DNA of 64,000 bases from DATDFB01 sp036522835. Its GTDB lineage: Bacteria > Acidobacteriota > Thermoanaerobaculia > Gp7-AA8. Every line of letters starts with the position of its first letter. The stretch's first letter is position 1. Positions 38,852 to 46,561 of the stretch are shown here, piece by piece. The DNA is taken from contig DATDFB010000034.1 of NCBI GenBank assembly GCA_036522835.1, positions 17,974 to 81,973 of the forward strand, given 5' to 3'. The position numbers were made by a program, and so were the translations under genes. Below the pieces are notes generated by a model. That model ran no database searches. It saw only the letters and a list, made by a program, of their open reading frames with translations, and was not told the origin of the DNA.

Positions 38852-40144
38852 GTGCGAAAGACGTTGGCCGCGTCTGCGGCCTGTTTCTTATTCGCTGTTT
38901 CTCTGCTCGCGGCCACGCCGGAGTCGATCTCCACGCACTGCCGCGAGACGGAAGTCCCCCTCGATGAAACGCACAGCGTCTCCCGCCTCGGCGACTGCGG
39001 CGATCCGGCCGCGCCCGACCTCCTCTGGCACCTCGACCGGATCGACCAGACCAACGCCGACCTCGACGGCATCTACCATCATCGTTTAGGCGGTGCCGGC
39101 AGCGTCGTCTACGTCATGGACACCGGCGTCATGGCCGGGCACGACGAGTTCGCCACGCCGTCCGGTCCGCGCGTCATCGCCGGCATCGACGCGGCGTCGG
39201 TAGCGATCGGCGCGTCGCACTGCACGAGCGCGAACAAGGCCATGATGCCGTGCTACGAGAACCTGACTGAGCTCATCGGCGCCTCGCACGGCACGAGCGT
39301 GGCGTCGCTCATCGCCGGCGCGCGCGTCGGCGTGGCGCCCGAGGCGAAGATCGTGTCCGTGCGGGTGATGAATGAGTCGGCCCTGGCGACGACGCGCACG
39401 TACCTCGACGGCCTCAACGCCATCGTCAAGCACGCCTTCGATCCGGCCACGCCGCAGTTCCGGACCGCCATCGTCAACATCAGCGGCTGGGTGCTGGAGC
39501 GGCTGCAGGGCGAAACGGAGAAGTCGGTCGTGCCGTTCGCCGCGGTGGAGAAGAAGATCCGCGAGATGGTGGCCGGCGTCGACGCCGACGGCAAGCCCGA
39601 CCCGAACGGCAAGAAGTTTCTCTTCGTCGTGGCCGGCAACAACATCGACAACGGCTGCGGCCGCGCCGGCATGGTCGACCGTTTCCCGGCCACGCTCGGA
39701 CGCTCCATCGACGGCGTCATCACCGTCGGCGGGATGACGGCGGACAACAGCTGGTGGCCGGGCGCCTGCCGCGGCGGGCTGGAGATCCTCGCGCCGAGCG
39801 AAGGGGTGTTCAGCGCCACGATCACGGCGAAGGACGAGTACCGCGGGACGAAGCCGAACCTCCGCTCCGGCACGTCGTTCGCCGCGCCGATCATCGCCGG
39901 CATCGCGGCGCGGCTTTTGTCGCAGAAGCCGGCGCTGACGCCGGCGGAGCTCGAGTCGGCGATCGTGGCCACGCCGTCGCGCATCGTCAATCCCGACGCC
40001 CAGCACGCCGACGGCAAGGTCGCCTTCCTCAACGACGTGCCGGTCGTGCAGAGCGCGGGGGGGACGGAGAAGGTTGCGCCGAGCGTGACTCCGGCGGCGG
40101 TCACGGCCGTGGCGCCGATGACGTCGGCGGGCAATCGGCCGTGA
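38852..40144 (+). CDS. Secreted subtilisin-like serine protease (S8)
   Basis: 430 residues from GTG. Signal peptide (TLAASAACFLFAVSLLAA). Catalytic triad in family order: Asp in VYVMDTGVMAGHDEF, His in GASHGTSVASLIAG, Ser in LRSGTSFAAPIIAG. The oxyanion Asn lies in VVAGNNIDNGCG. An extra segment with Cys (ASHCTSANKAMMPCYEN) sits between Asp and His and may form a disulfide. The short region before the catalytic domain contains LLWHLDRIDQ, as in proteinase K-like enzymes; there is no clear long propeptide. A heptad hairpin begins 2 bases after the TGA. Confidence 0.92.
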   Translation: MRKTLAASAACFLFAVSLLAATPESISTHCRETEVPLDETHSVSRLGDCGDPAAPDLLWHLDRIDQTNADLDGIYHHRLGGAGSVVYVMDTGVMAGHDEFATPSGPRVIAGIDAASVAIGASHCTSANKAMMPCYENLTELIGASHGTSVASLIAGARVGVAPEAKIVSVRVMNESALATTRTYLDGLNAIVKHAFDPATPQFRTAIVNISGWVLERLQGETEKSVVPFAAVEKKIREMVAGVDADGKPDPNGKKFLFVVAGNNIDNGCGRAGMVDRFPATLGRSIDGVITVGGMTADNSWWPGACRGGLEILAPSEGVFSATITAKDEYRGTKPNLRSGTSFAAPIIAGIAARLLSQKPALTPAELESAIVATPSRIVNPDAQHADGKVAFLNDVPVVQSAGGTEKVAPSVTPAAVTAVAPMTSAGNRP

Positions 40145-40146
40145 GA

Positions 40147-40222
40147 GGTTCTTAGGTTCTTGAGTTGTTAGGTTCTTACGTTTCGCGAAACTCAAGAACT
40201 AAGAACCTAAGAACCTAACAAC
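40147..40222. repeat. Hairpin with heptad-repeat arms, class GTTCTTAG (copy 2)
   Basis: Runs of GGTTCTTA/GTTGTTAG units on the left and CTAAGAAC/CTAACAAC units on the right, with the loop TTTCGCGAAA (itself a palindrome). Same unit class as 5011-5104, 35 kb away. It lies between the subtilase stop and parE start. Confidence 0.9.
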
Positions 40223-40244
40223 CCCTTATCATCCCGCCCGCACG

Positions 40245-42140
40245 ATGACCGCCTCCTACGACTCCTCTTCCATCGAAGTCCTCACCGGCCTGGAGCCCGT
40301 CCGCAAGCGCCCCGGCATGTACACGACCACGGAGCGGCCGAACCATCTCGCGCAGGAGGTGATCGACAACTCCGCCGACGAAGCCATTGCCGGCTTCGCC
40401 AAGGAGATCGTCGTCACGCTGCACGACGACGGCTCCGTCACCGTCGCCGACGACGGCCGCGGCATGCCGGTCGACCGCCACGCCAAGGAAGGCGTCAGCG
40501 GCGTCGAGGTCATCCTCACGCGTCTGCACGCCGGCGCGAAGTTCACCGACAAGAACTACCGCTTCTCCGGCGGCCTGCACGGCGTCGGCGTCTCCGTCGT
40601 CAACGCGCTGTCGAAGAAGCTGCAGGTGTGGGTGCGCCGCGACGGCAACGAGTACTTCATGTGGTTCGCCGACGGGAAGAAGAAACAGGAGCTCAAGCCC
40701 GTCGGCACCGTCGGCCGGCGCAACACCGGCACGACCATCCGCTTCTGGCCCGACGAGAAGTTCTTCGACTCCGCGAAGTTCAACATCCCGCGCCTCAAGC
40801 ACGTCATGCGCGCCAAGGCCGTGCTCGCGCCGGGGCTGCGCATGCGCTTCGTGAGCGAAGTCGACCCGGCCGAGAGCGAGGAGTGGTACTACGAGAACGG
40901 TCTCCCGGCGTACCTCATGTCGGAGCTCGCCGGCGCCGAGACGATTCCGGTCGAGCCGTACGTCGGGCACTTCAAAGGAACGAACGAAGAGGTCGACTGG
41001 GCGGTCGTCTGGGTGCCGGACGAGGGCGATCTCGTCACCGAGTCGTACGTGAACCTCATTCCGACGGCGCAGGGCGGCACGCACGTCAACGGCTTCCGCA
41101 CGGGCTTGACCGAGGCCATCCGCGAGTTCTGCGAGCTGCGCAATCTGTTGCCGCGCGGCGTGAAGCTGACGCCCGACGACGTCTGGTCGCGCTGCAGCTA
41201 CATCCTCTCGCTGCGCATGACCGAGCCGCAGTTCACGGGACAGACGAAGGACCGCCTCTCGTCGCGCGAAGCGTCGGCGTTCGTGCATGGCGTGACGCAG
41301 GACGCGTTCTCGATCTGGCTCAACAACAACGTCGCCGACGCGGAGCGCATCGCCCAGGTGGCGATCGCCGCGGCGATGACGCGGCTGCGGCAGGGGAAGA
41401 AGGTCGAGCGGAAGAAGATCGGCGCCGGCCCGGCACTCCCCGGCAAGCTCGCCGACTGCACGGCGAGCGATCTCGGGCAGACGGAGCTGTTTCTCGTCGA
41501 AGGCGACTCCGCCGGCGGCTCGGCCAAGCAGGCCCGCGACCGCGAGTTCCAGGCCATCATGCCGCTGCGCGGCAAGATCCTGAACACGTGGGAAGTCGAC
41601 CCGAACGAAGTGCTCTCCTCGCAGGAGGTGCACGACATCGCGGTGGCCCTCGGCGTCGATCCCGGCTCGAACGATCTGAAAGGGCTGCGCTACGGCAAGG
41701 TCTGCATCCTGGCCGACGCCGACTCCGACGGCGCGCACATCGCCACGCTCCTGACCGCGCTCTTCGTCCGCCACTTCCGCAAGCTGGTGGAGGAGGGGCA
41801 CGTCTACGTGGCCATGCCGCCGCTGTACCGCATCGACGTCGGCAAGAATGTCTACTACGCGCTCGACGACCACGAGCGCGACGGCATTCTCGAGCGCATC
41901 GCCGCCGAGGGGATCAAAGCGAAGCCGAACATCCAGCGCTTCAAAGGCCTCGGCGAGATGAACGCCACGCAACTGCGCGAGACGACGATGTCGCCCGACA
42001 CGCGCCGCCTCGTGCGCCTGACTCTCGACGCCGGCGACGGCGCGGAGTCGGTGATCGATATGTTGCTCGCGAAAAAGCGAGCAGATGACCGCAAGCAGTG
42101 GCTGACCGAGGAAGGGAACAAGGCGGAGATCCTGGAGTAA
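40245..42140 (+). CDS. parE: DNA topoisomerase IV subunit B
   Basis: 631 residues, the ParE length. GHKL ATPase: LEPVRKRPGMYT, EVIDNSADEA, DDGRGMPVD, GGLHGVGVSVVNAL. Toprim: LFLVEGDSAGGSAKQARDRE, LRGKILN and the DxD of LADADSDGAHI. The C-terminus matches ParE (DRKQWLTEEGNKAEIL). With ParC it decatenates chromosomes. parC lies 4.4 kb downstream on the same strand, separated by five genes. The stop is followed after two bases by a REP arm. Confidence 0.95.
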   Translation: MTASYDSSSIEVLTGLEPVRKRPGMYTTTERPNHLAQEVIDNSADEAIAGFAKEIVVTLHDDGSVTVADDGRGMPVDRHAKEGVSGVEVILTRLHAGAKFTDKNYRFSGGLHGVGVSVVNALSKKLQVWVRRDGNEYFMWFADGKKKQELKPVGTVGRRNTGTTIRFWPDEKFFDSAKFNIPRLKHVMRAKAVLAPGLRMRFVSEVDPAESEEWYYENGLPAYLMSELAGAETIPVEPYVGHFKGTNEEVDWAVVWVPDEGDLVTESYVNLIPTAQGGTHVNGFRTGLTEAIREFCELRNLLPRGVKLTPDDVWSRCSYILSLRMTEPQFTGQTKDRLSSREASAFVHGVTQDAFSIWLNNNVADAERIAQVAIAAAMTRLRQGKKVERKKIGAGPALPGKLADCTASDLGQTELFLVEGDSAGGSAKQARDREFQAIMPLRGKILNTWEVDPNEVLSSQEVHDIAVALGVDPGSNDLKGLRYGKVCILADADSDGAHIATLLTALFVRHFRKLVEEGHVYVAMPPLYRIDVGKNVYYALDDHERDGILERIAAEGIKAKPNIQRFKGLGEMNATQLRETTMSPDTRRLVRLTLDAGDGAESVIDMLLAKKRADDRKQWLTEEGNKAEILE

Positions 42141-42142
42141 TC

Positions 42143-42169
42143 TGGAGTGCGGCGGCCATGCCGCCGCTC
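42143..42169. repeat. REP-like single arm, copy A6
   Basis: TGGAGTGCGGCGGCCATGCC then GCCGCT: one sub-hairpin of the REP family. It fills the space between the parE TAA (two bases upstream) and the ATG of the cytochrome gene at 42171, so that gene's ribosome-binding region is the repeat itself. Confidence 0.85.
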
Positions 42170-42170
42170 T

Positions 42171-43958
42171 ATGCTCCTCGCAATCGTCGCCGCGCTTTAT
42201 ATCAACGACGCCTCCTGCACTTCCTGCCACGCGAACATCGTCCACACCTACCACGCGGTGGGGATGTCGAAGTCGTTCTACCGCCCGCGGCAGGACGACG
42301 CCATCGAGGACTTCTCGAAGCTGCCCTTCAAGCACGCGAAGTCGGGCGACGTGATGGAGCTGCGCTGGCGCAACGGGCGGCTGATCTTCCGCCGCGTGAA
42401 CGGCCGGAGCGTGTTCGAGCAGCCGGTCGACTGGATTCTCGGCTCGGGCCACCACGCGCGCACATACCTCTACCAGACGCCGAACGGCGAGCTCTATCAG
42501 CTCCCGCTCGCGTGGTACACGCAGACAAAGGAATGGGGGATGGCCCCCGGCTACGACCGGCGCGACCACGACGGCGTGCTGCGCCGCGCGCGGCACGAGT
42601 GCCTCTTTTGCCACAACGCGTATCCGGGTGACGGGTTTCAGGTGACGGGTGACAAGGTTTCTCACCCGTCACCTGTCACCCGTGACCTGTCACCTGGGAA
42701 CGCGTATCCGGACGGGTCCCAGGCCACGGGTGACAAGGCTTCTCACCCGTCACCTGTCACCCGTTCCCTGTCACCCGGCTACTGGAGCAATCAAGGCCTG
42801 CCGGCGCAGCTCCCCGAGGGGATCGGCTGCCAGCGCTGCCACGGGCCGGGATCAGAACACGTGGCGCTCGCCTCGGCCGGCGCCGGCAACGCGCAACTGC
42901 GCGCGGCAATCGTGAATCCGGCGCACCTCGACGCGCAGCGCCGCAACGACGTCTGCTACGAGTGCCACATGCAGCCGTCCGTGGCCATCCCCGGCCTGCG
43001 CCGCTTCGGGCGCGACATTTACTCGTATCGGCCAGGGCAGCCGCTGCACGACTACCTCGCGCGCGTCGACATCGTCGACGGCGAGATCCCGCGGCCGGAG
43101 CGCTTCGAGATCAACCATCATCCGTATCGGCTCGAGCAGAGCCGCTGCTTCCGCGAGAGCGGAACGCTGTCGTGTCTCACGTGCCACGACCCGCATCGCA
43201 AGACGTCGAATGTCTCGCCGGTCTGCCTGCAGTGCCACGCCGAGGCGCATCGCGCGAGCGAGAACTGTGCAACCTGTCACATGCCGAAACGCCGCACGCA
43301 GGACGTCGTTCACGTCGTGATGACGGACCATCGCATCGGCGTCTATCGCGACCTTCCGAAGCTCCTCTCGCCGCGCGAAGAGCGAGACCCGGTCATCGAC
43401 GACATCGAGGTCGACGATCCGCTCTACCGCGCCGTCGCCGGCGTGCGCGCCGGCTCGACGTCTGCTGCGCGGCAGCTCGAGACGTTGCTGGCGGACACGC
43501 CGTCAAAGGAGGTCGAGCCGTATCTCGATCTCGCCGCCGCGCAGTTGCGGCAGAAACGCTACGACGCCGTCGAGGCGACGGCGCGCCTCATTCTCGCCCG
43601 GGCGCCCGACCACCCGCTGGCGCTAGAGTGGCTCGGCCTCGCGCGCGCGAACCTCGGCGCGCGCGACGAAGGGATCGAGCTGCTGCGCAAGGCCGCGGCG
43701 CTCGATCCGCAGCGCGTCGAGACGCTCTACAACCTCGGACTGCAGCTCGCCGCGCGCGGCAGCCGCGACGAGGCCATCGCAGTGTTCGCGCGTGCCGTGG
43801 CCGGCCGTCCGAACTTCGTCCTGGCCTGGTTCCACCTCGGCAATGCCCGCGCCGCCAAGGGCGATCGCGACGGCGCCGTCGCCGCCTGGCGGCGCGCGCT
43901 CGACATCGATCCGCGTTTCGCCCGCGCCGCCGCCGCTCTCAGTAATCCGCCACCGTGA
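42171..43958 (+). CDS. Multiheme cytochrome c (seven CxxCH) with C-terminal TPR repeats
   Basis: 595 residues. Seven heme c motifs: CTSCH(16), CLFCH(144), CQRCH(220), CYECH(262), CLTCH(335), CLQCH(352), CATCH(366), resembling cytochrome c554/DmsE-type domains. A short hydrophobic N-terminus (MLLAIVAALY) is a probable export signal. Residues about 430-590 form four to five TPR units (LEWLGLARANLGARDEGIEL, VETLYNLGLQLAARGSRDEA, VLAWFHLGNARAAKGDRDGA). It is likely a periplasmic electron carrier with a protein-docking tail. Residues about 153-203 are a duplicated insert encoded by hairpin repeats. The tail overlaps the convergent TPR gene by 20 bp. Confidence 0.88.
   Translation: MLLAIVAALYINDASCTSCHANIVHTYHAVGMSKSFYRPRQDDAIEDFSKLPFKHAKSGDVMELRWRNGRLIFRRVNGRSVFEQPVDWILGSGHHARTYLYQTPNGELYQLPLAWYTQTKEWGMAPGYDRRDHDGVLRRARHECLFCHNAYPGDGFQVTGDKVSHPSPVTRDLSPGNAYPDGSQATGDKASHPSPVTRSLSPGYWSNQGLPAQLPEGIGCQRCHGPGSEHVALASAGAGNAQLRAAIVNPAHLDAQRRNDVCYECHMQPSVAIPGLRRFGRDIYSYRPGQPLHDYLARVDIVDGEIPRPERFEINHHPYRLEQSRCFRESGTLSCLTCHDPHRKTSNVSPVCLQCHAEAHRASENCATCHMPKRRTQDVVHVVMTDHRIGVYRDLPKLLSPREERDPVIDDIEVDDPLYRAVAGVRAGSTSAARQLETLLADTPSKEVEPYLDLAAAQLRQKRYDAVEATARLILARAPDHPLALEWLGLARANLGARDEGIELLRKAAALDPQRVETLYNLGLQLAARGSRDEAIAVFARAVAGRPNFVLAWFHLGNARAAKGDRDGAVAAWRRALDIDPRFARAAAALSNPPP
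42627..42779. repeat. Duplicated heptad-arm hairpin (class GGTGACA) inside the cytochrome gene
   Basis: Two consecutive hairpins, each with GGTGACGGG-type units on the left and CCCGTCACC/CTGTCACC units on the right. Each copy, with the preceding AACGCGTATCC, forms a direct repeat of about 81-84 bp (42615-42698 and 42699-42779). The frame stays open: they encode twin peptides built around TGDKVSHPSPVTRDLSPG and TGDKASHPSPVTRSLSPG just after the second heme motif. Confidence 0.92.
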
Positions 43959-45513
43959 GCGGCCCGCCCTTCCACGCCGCACGGAACGCCGCCGCCGTCT
44001 TCGTCGCGTCCTTCTTCTGCGCTTTCAGCGCCTGCGCCAGCCCGTAGAGCGAGCGCGGGTTGTTGCGGTTGCGGGCGAGGTCGTCGCGGAAGACGCGCTC
44101 GGCGTCTGCGGGCCGGCCGGCGCGCAAGAGCGCGGCGCCGAGCGTCTCGCGCACCGGGTTCCACCAGTCCTGCGGCTCGTTGTAGTCGAGCGCGTCCTCC
44201 ATAGCCACGGCTTTTTCCAGCGCGGCGATGCCGTCGTTGGTACGGCCCGAAGCGATGGCGATGCGCGCGTCGAGCACCTGCGCGGCGAGCGCGCCGAGAG
44301 CTTTGTACGAGTTCTGCAGCATGCCCACGTCGTCCGGCAGCTTCACGAGCCACGGCTCCATCGCCTTGCGGTCCGACGTCGCGCCGCTGGCGTCGCCGAG
44401 CTGCGCGAGCGCGCTGCCGTGCGCGTAGAGCCAGAGCGCCGCCGAGAGCGGCCCGGCGTCGACCGGCTTGGTCTTCAGCACATCGCGCCAGCGGCCGAAG
44501 CGCGTCAGCACCTGCGCCGGATAGGCCTCGGCGATCTCCAGCGGCGGCATGTCCTTCAACATCGGCGCCGCGTTGTGCGCGGTCTCGTTCGCCAGCTTCA
44601 TGGCCGCGCCGAAGTTCCCGGTCATGGCGTGCGAGGCCGCGCCGAACTGCAGGTTGTGGTTGTAGTACATCATCGCGTAGACGTTCTCGCCGCCGTTCTT
44701 CTTGATGAACTCGCGGTCGGCCGCGGCCGCGCGCTCGTTCGCCGTCGCGGCGGCGGCGTAGTCGCCGGTGCGCTCGTAGACGTGCGCCGGCATGTGCACG
44801 AGGTGGCCGGCCGACGGCGCGAGCTTCGGCAACCGCTCCGCCGCCGCGACGGCGCGCTCCGGATGCGGCGAGGCCTCGAGCATGTGGATGAGATAGTGGT
44901 TCGCGCCGAGGTGGTTCGGGTTGCGCTTCAGAACTCTCTGCAGCACGGCCACGCCTTCCTCCGTGCCGGGCGCCGGCTTGCCGTCGTGCGACCAGAACTT
45001 CCACGGGCGAAGGTCCATGACGCTCTCGGCGTAGAGCACGGCGACGTCGTCGTCGTTCGGATACTTTTTCGCTAGCTCGCCCATGGCCTGGCTGTAGTCG
45101 GCAGCGAGCTTCTTCAAGTCGCCCTGCGGATCGTTCGTGTAGCGCTTCGTCAGCGCGGCGACGAGGTCGCGCTCTTTCGCTGAGGCGTGCCCGAGGTGCT
45201 GCGCGGCGGCGTGGATGGCGTCGTAGGCCTTCTTCTCGCGCTCGGGATCGACGTCGAGGTTGATGTTCGGCCCGAGCGCGAGCGCGGCGCCCCAGTAGCC
45301 CATGGCCAGCTCCGGATCGCGGCGCGTGGCCTCTTCGAACGAGCGGACGGCCTGCTCGTGGTTGAACGCGTAGACGTACTTCATCCCCTGATCGAAGTAC
45401 TTCTGGGCCATGGCGTTTTTCGTCGAGACGGTCCAGTGCAGCGTGCCGAGTCCCGGGTCGAGCTCGGGCGCGGCGGTGGCGGCAGCGAGAAGGACGGCTA
45501 AGATGAAGTGCAT
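43939..45513 (-). CDS. Secreted TPR-repeat protein
   Basis: 524 residues with a signal peptide (HFILAVLLAAATAAP). TPR-like helices run throughout: YFDQGMKYVYAFNHEQAVRS, MGYWGAALALGPNINLDVDP, NHLGANHYLIHMLEASPHPE, LGAALLRAGRPADAERVF. Regular motifs such as GHLVHMPAHVYERTGDYAAA recur in a soil-bacterial family of unknown function. It is probably a periplasmic scaffold. Its start codon overlaps the bases of the divergent glyoxalase-family start region (CATG at 45511-45514). Confidence 0.75.
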   Translation of the reverse strand: MHFILAVLLAAATAAPELDPGLGTLHWTVSTKNAMAQKYFDQGMKYVYAFNHEQAVRSFEEATRRDPELAMGYWGAALALGPNINLDVDPEREKKAYDAIHAAAQHLGHASAKERDLVAALTKRYTNDPQGDLKKLAADYSQAMGELAKKYPNDDDVAVLYAESVMDLRPWKFWSHDGKPAPGTEEGVAVLQRVLKRNPNHLGANHYLIHMLEASPHPERAVAAAERLPKLAPSAGHLVHMPAHVYERTGDYAAAATANERAAAADREFIKKNGGENVYAMMYYNHNLQFGAASHAMTGNFGAAMKLANETAHNAAPMLKDMPPLEIAEAYPAQVLTRFGRWRDVLKTKPVDAGPLSAALWLYAHGSALAQLGDASGATSDRKAMEPWLVKLPDDVGMLQNSYKALGALAAQVLDARIAIASGRTNDGIAALEKAVAMEDALDYNEPQDWWNPVRETLGAALLRAGRPADAERVFRDDLARNRNNPRSLYGLAQALKAQKKDATKTAAAFRAAWKGGPLTVADY

Positions 45514-45520
45514 GGTGCGA

Positions 45521-45889
45521 ATGCTACGCTCGATCCCCATCGTCCGGATTTTCGACGAGGCCAAGGCGCGCGAGTTCTACGTCGGCTTCCTCGGCTTCTC
45601 CGTCGACTGGGAGCACCGCTTCGCCGCCGACGCGCCGCTCTACATGCAGGTCTCGCGCGGCGATTGCGTCCTGCACCTGTCGGAGCACTACGGCGACGCC
45701 TCGCCCGGCGCCGGCATCCGCATCGACACGACCGAGCTCGACGCCTTCCACGCCGAGCTGACGGCGAAGCGGTACAAGTACGCGCGGCCGGGGATCAACG
45801 AGCAGCCGTGGGGGAGGGAGGTGGCGGTGAAGGACCCGTTCGGGAATCGGCTGATCTTCGGGGAGGCTAAAATGGATGCGAATCCATGA
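45521..45889 (+). CDS. Glyoxalase/bleomycin-resistance superfamily protein
   Basis: 122 residues: MLRSIPIVRIFDEAKAREFY, VGFLGFSVDWEHRF, YMQVSRGDCVLHLSEHYGD, and the C-terminal VAVKDPFGNRLIF. The beta-alpha-beta-beta-beta module occurs twice, as in vicinal oxygen chelate proteins; His and Glu candidates for metal binding are visible (VLHLSEH, late IFGE). Members either bind bleomycin-like drugs or act as small dioxygenases or lyases. ATG 45512 is an alternative start. The stop overlaps the next ATG (ATGA at 45886). Confidence 0.82.
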   Translation: MLRSIPIVRIFDEAKAREFYVGFLGFSVDWEHRFAADAPLYMQVSRGDCVLHLSEHYGDASPGAGIRIDTTELDAFHAELTAKRYKYARPGINEQPWGREVAVKDPFGNRLIFGEAKMDANP

Positions 45890-46059
45890 GCGAGCCGCAC
45901 AGCAGCATCGACGACATCATCGAGCTCTACAAAAAAGACGTAGACCGCTCGCTGATCCGCGAAAATCTCGAGCTGACGCCAACGCAGCGGCTGGAGCGGA
46001 TCGAGGAGGCGCAGCGGTTGGTCGATGAGCTGCGGAAGAACCGTCGCGACAAGCAATGA
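45886..46059 (+). CDS. 57-aa partner protein of nucleotidyltransferase
   Basis: 57 residues: IDDIIELYKKDVDRSLIREN then LELTPTQRLERIEEAQRLVD and a basic end. The 'YKKDVDRSLIRENL...TPTQRLERI' pattern is, to my knowledge, a recurring small protein encoded just before nucleotidyltransferase-like genes. It overlaps both neighbours by ATGA, so the three genes form a coupled run. A toxin-antitoxin-like relation with the nucleotidyltransferase is plausible but not shown. Confidence 0.7.
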   Translation: MSEPHSSIDDIIELYKKDVDRSLIRENLELTPTQRLERIEEAQRLVDELRKNRRDKQ

Positions 46060-46544
46060 CCATTGATTTCAGCCGGCTCCTGCGCGCTCTGAAATCTGTT
46101 GACGCCGAATTTCTCATCGTTGGCGGTGTGGCGGCTGCGGTTCACGGTTCGGCGCGAACGACGTTGGATCTCGACATTCTCTACCGCCGGACACGGGAGA
46201 ACATCGAGCGGCTCGTCGCGGCGCTGACGCCGTTGCATCCATATCTTCGCGGCGCGCCTCCAGGGCTGCCGTTCCGTTTCGACACCGAGACGATCCGGCG
46301 TGGCTGCAACTTCACCTTCACCACGGACGCCGGTCCGCTCGATTGTCTCGGCGAGCTCACGGCGGTCGGCGGCTACGAAGACGTTGCGCCGAATGCCATG
46401 ACTTCGGAAGCGCACGGCGTCGAGTGTCGCATTCTCAGTCTCGACGACTTGATCGCGGCCAAACGCGCGGCTGGCCGTCCCAAAGACTTCGAAGCCCTTG
46501 CGGAGCTCGAAGTCATCCGCGAAGAGCTCCGCCGCCTCGGCTAA
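46056..46544 (+). CDS. Nucleotidyltransferase-fold protein (AbiEii/DUF6036-like)
   Basis: 162 residues. The catalytic region reads FLIVGGVAAAVHGSARTTLD followed by LDILYRR: a GG/S-x-D-x-D-type site of minimal nucleotidyltransferases (here GGVAAAVHGS and DLD). A conserved LSLDDLIAAKRAAGRPKD motif near the end is typical of AbiEii-related proteins. These enzymes add nucleotides to tRNA or proteins in type IV/VII toxin-antitoxin systems. It is coupled to the 57-aa gene (ATGA overlap) and lies 17 bp before parC. Confidence 0.8.
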   Translation: MTIDFSRLLRALKSVDAEFLIVGGVAAAVHGSARTTLDLDILYRRTRENIERLVAALTPLHPYLRGAPPGLPFRFDTETIRRGCNFTFTTDAGPLDCLGELTAVGGYEDVAPNAMTSEAHGVECRILSLDDLIAAKRAAGRPKDFEALAELEVIREELRRLG

Positions 46545-46561
46545 ACTGCGCCCCGCAACCG

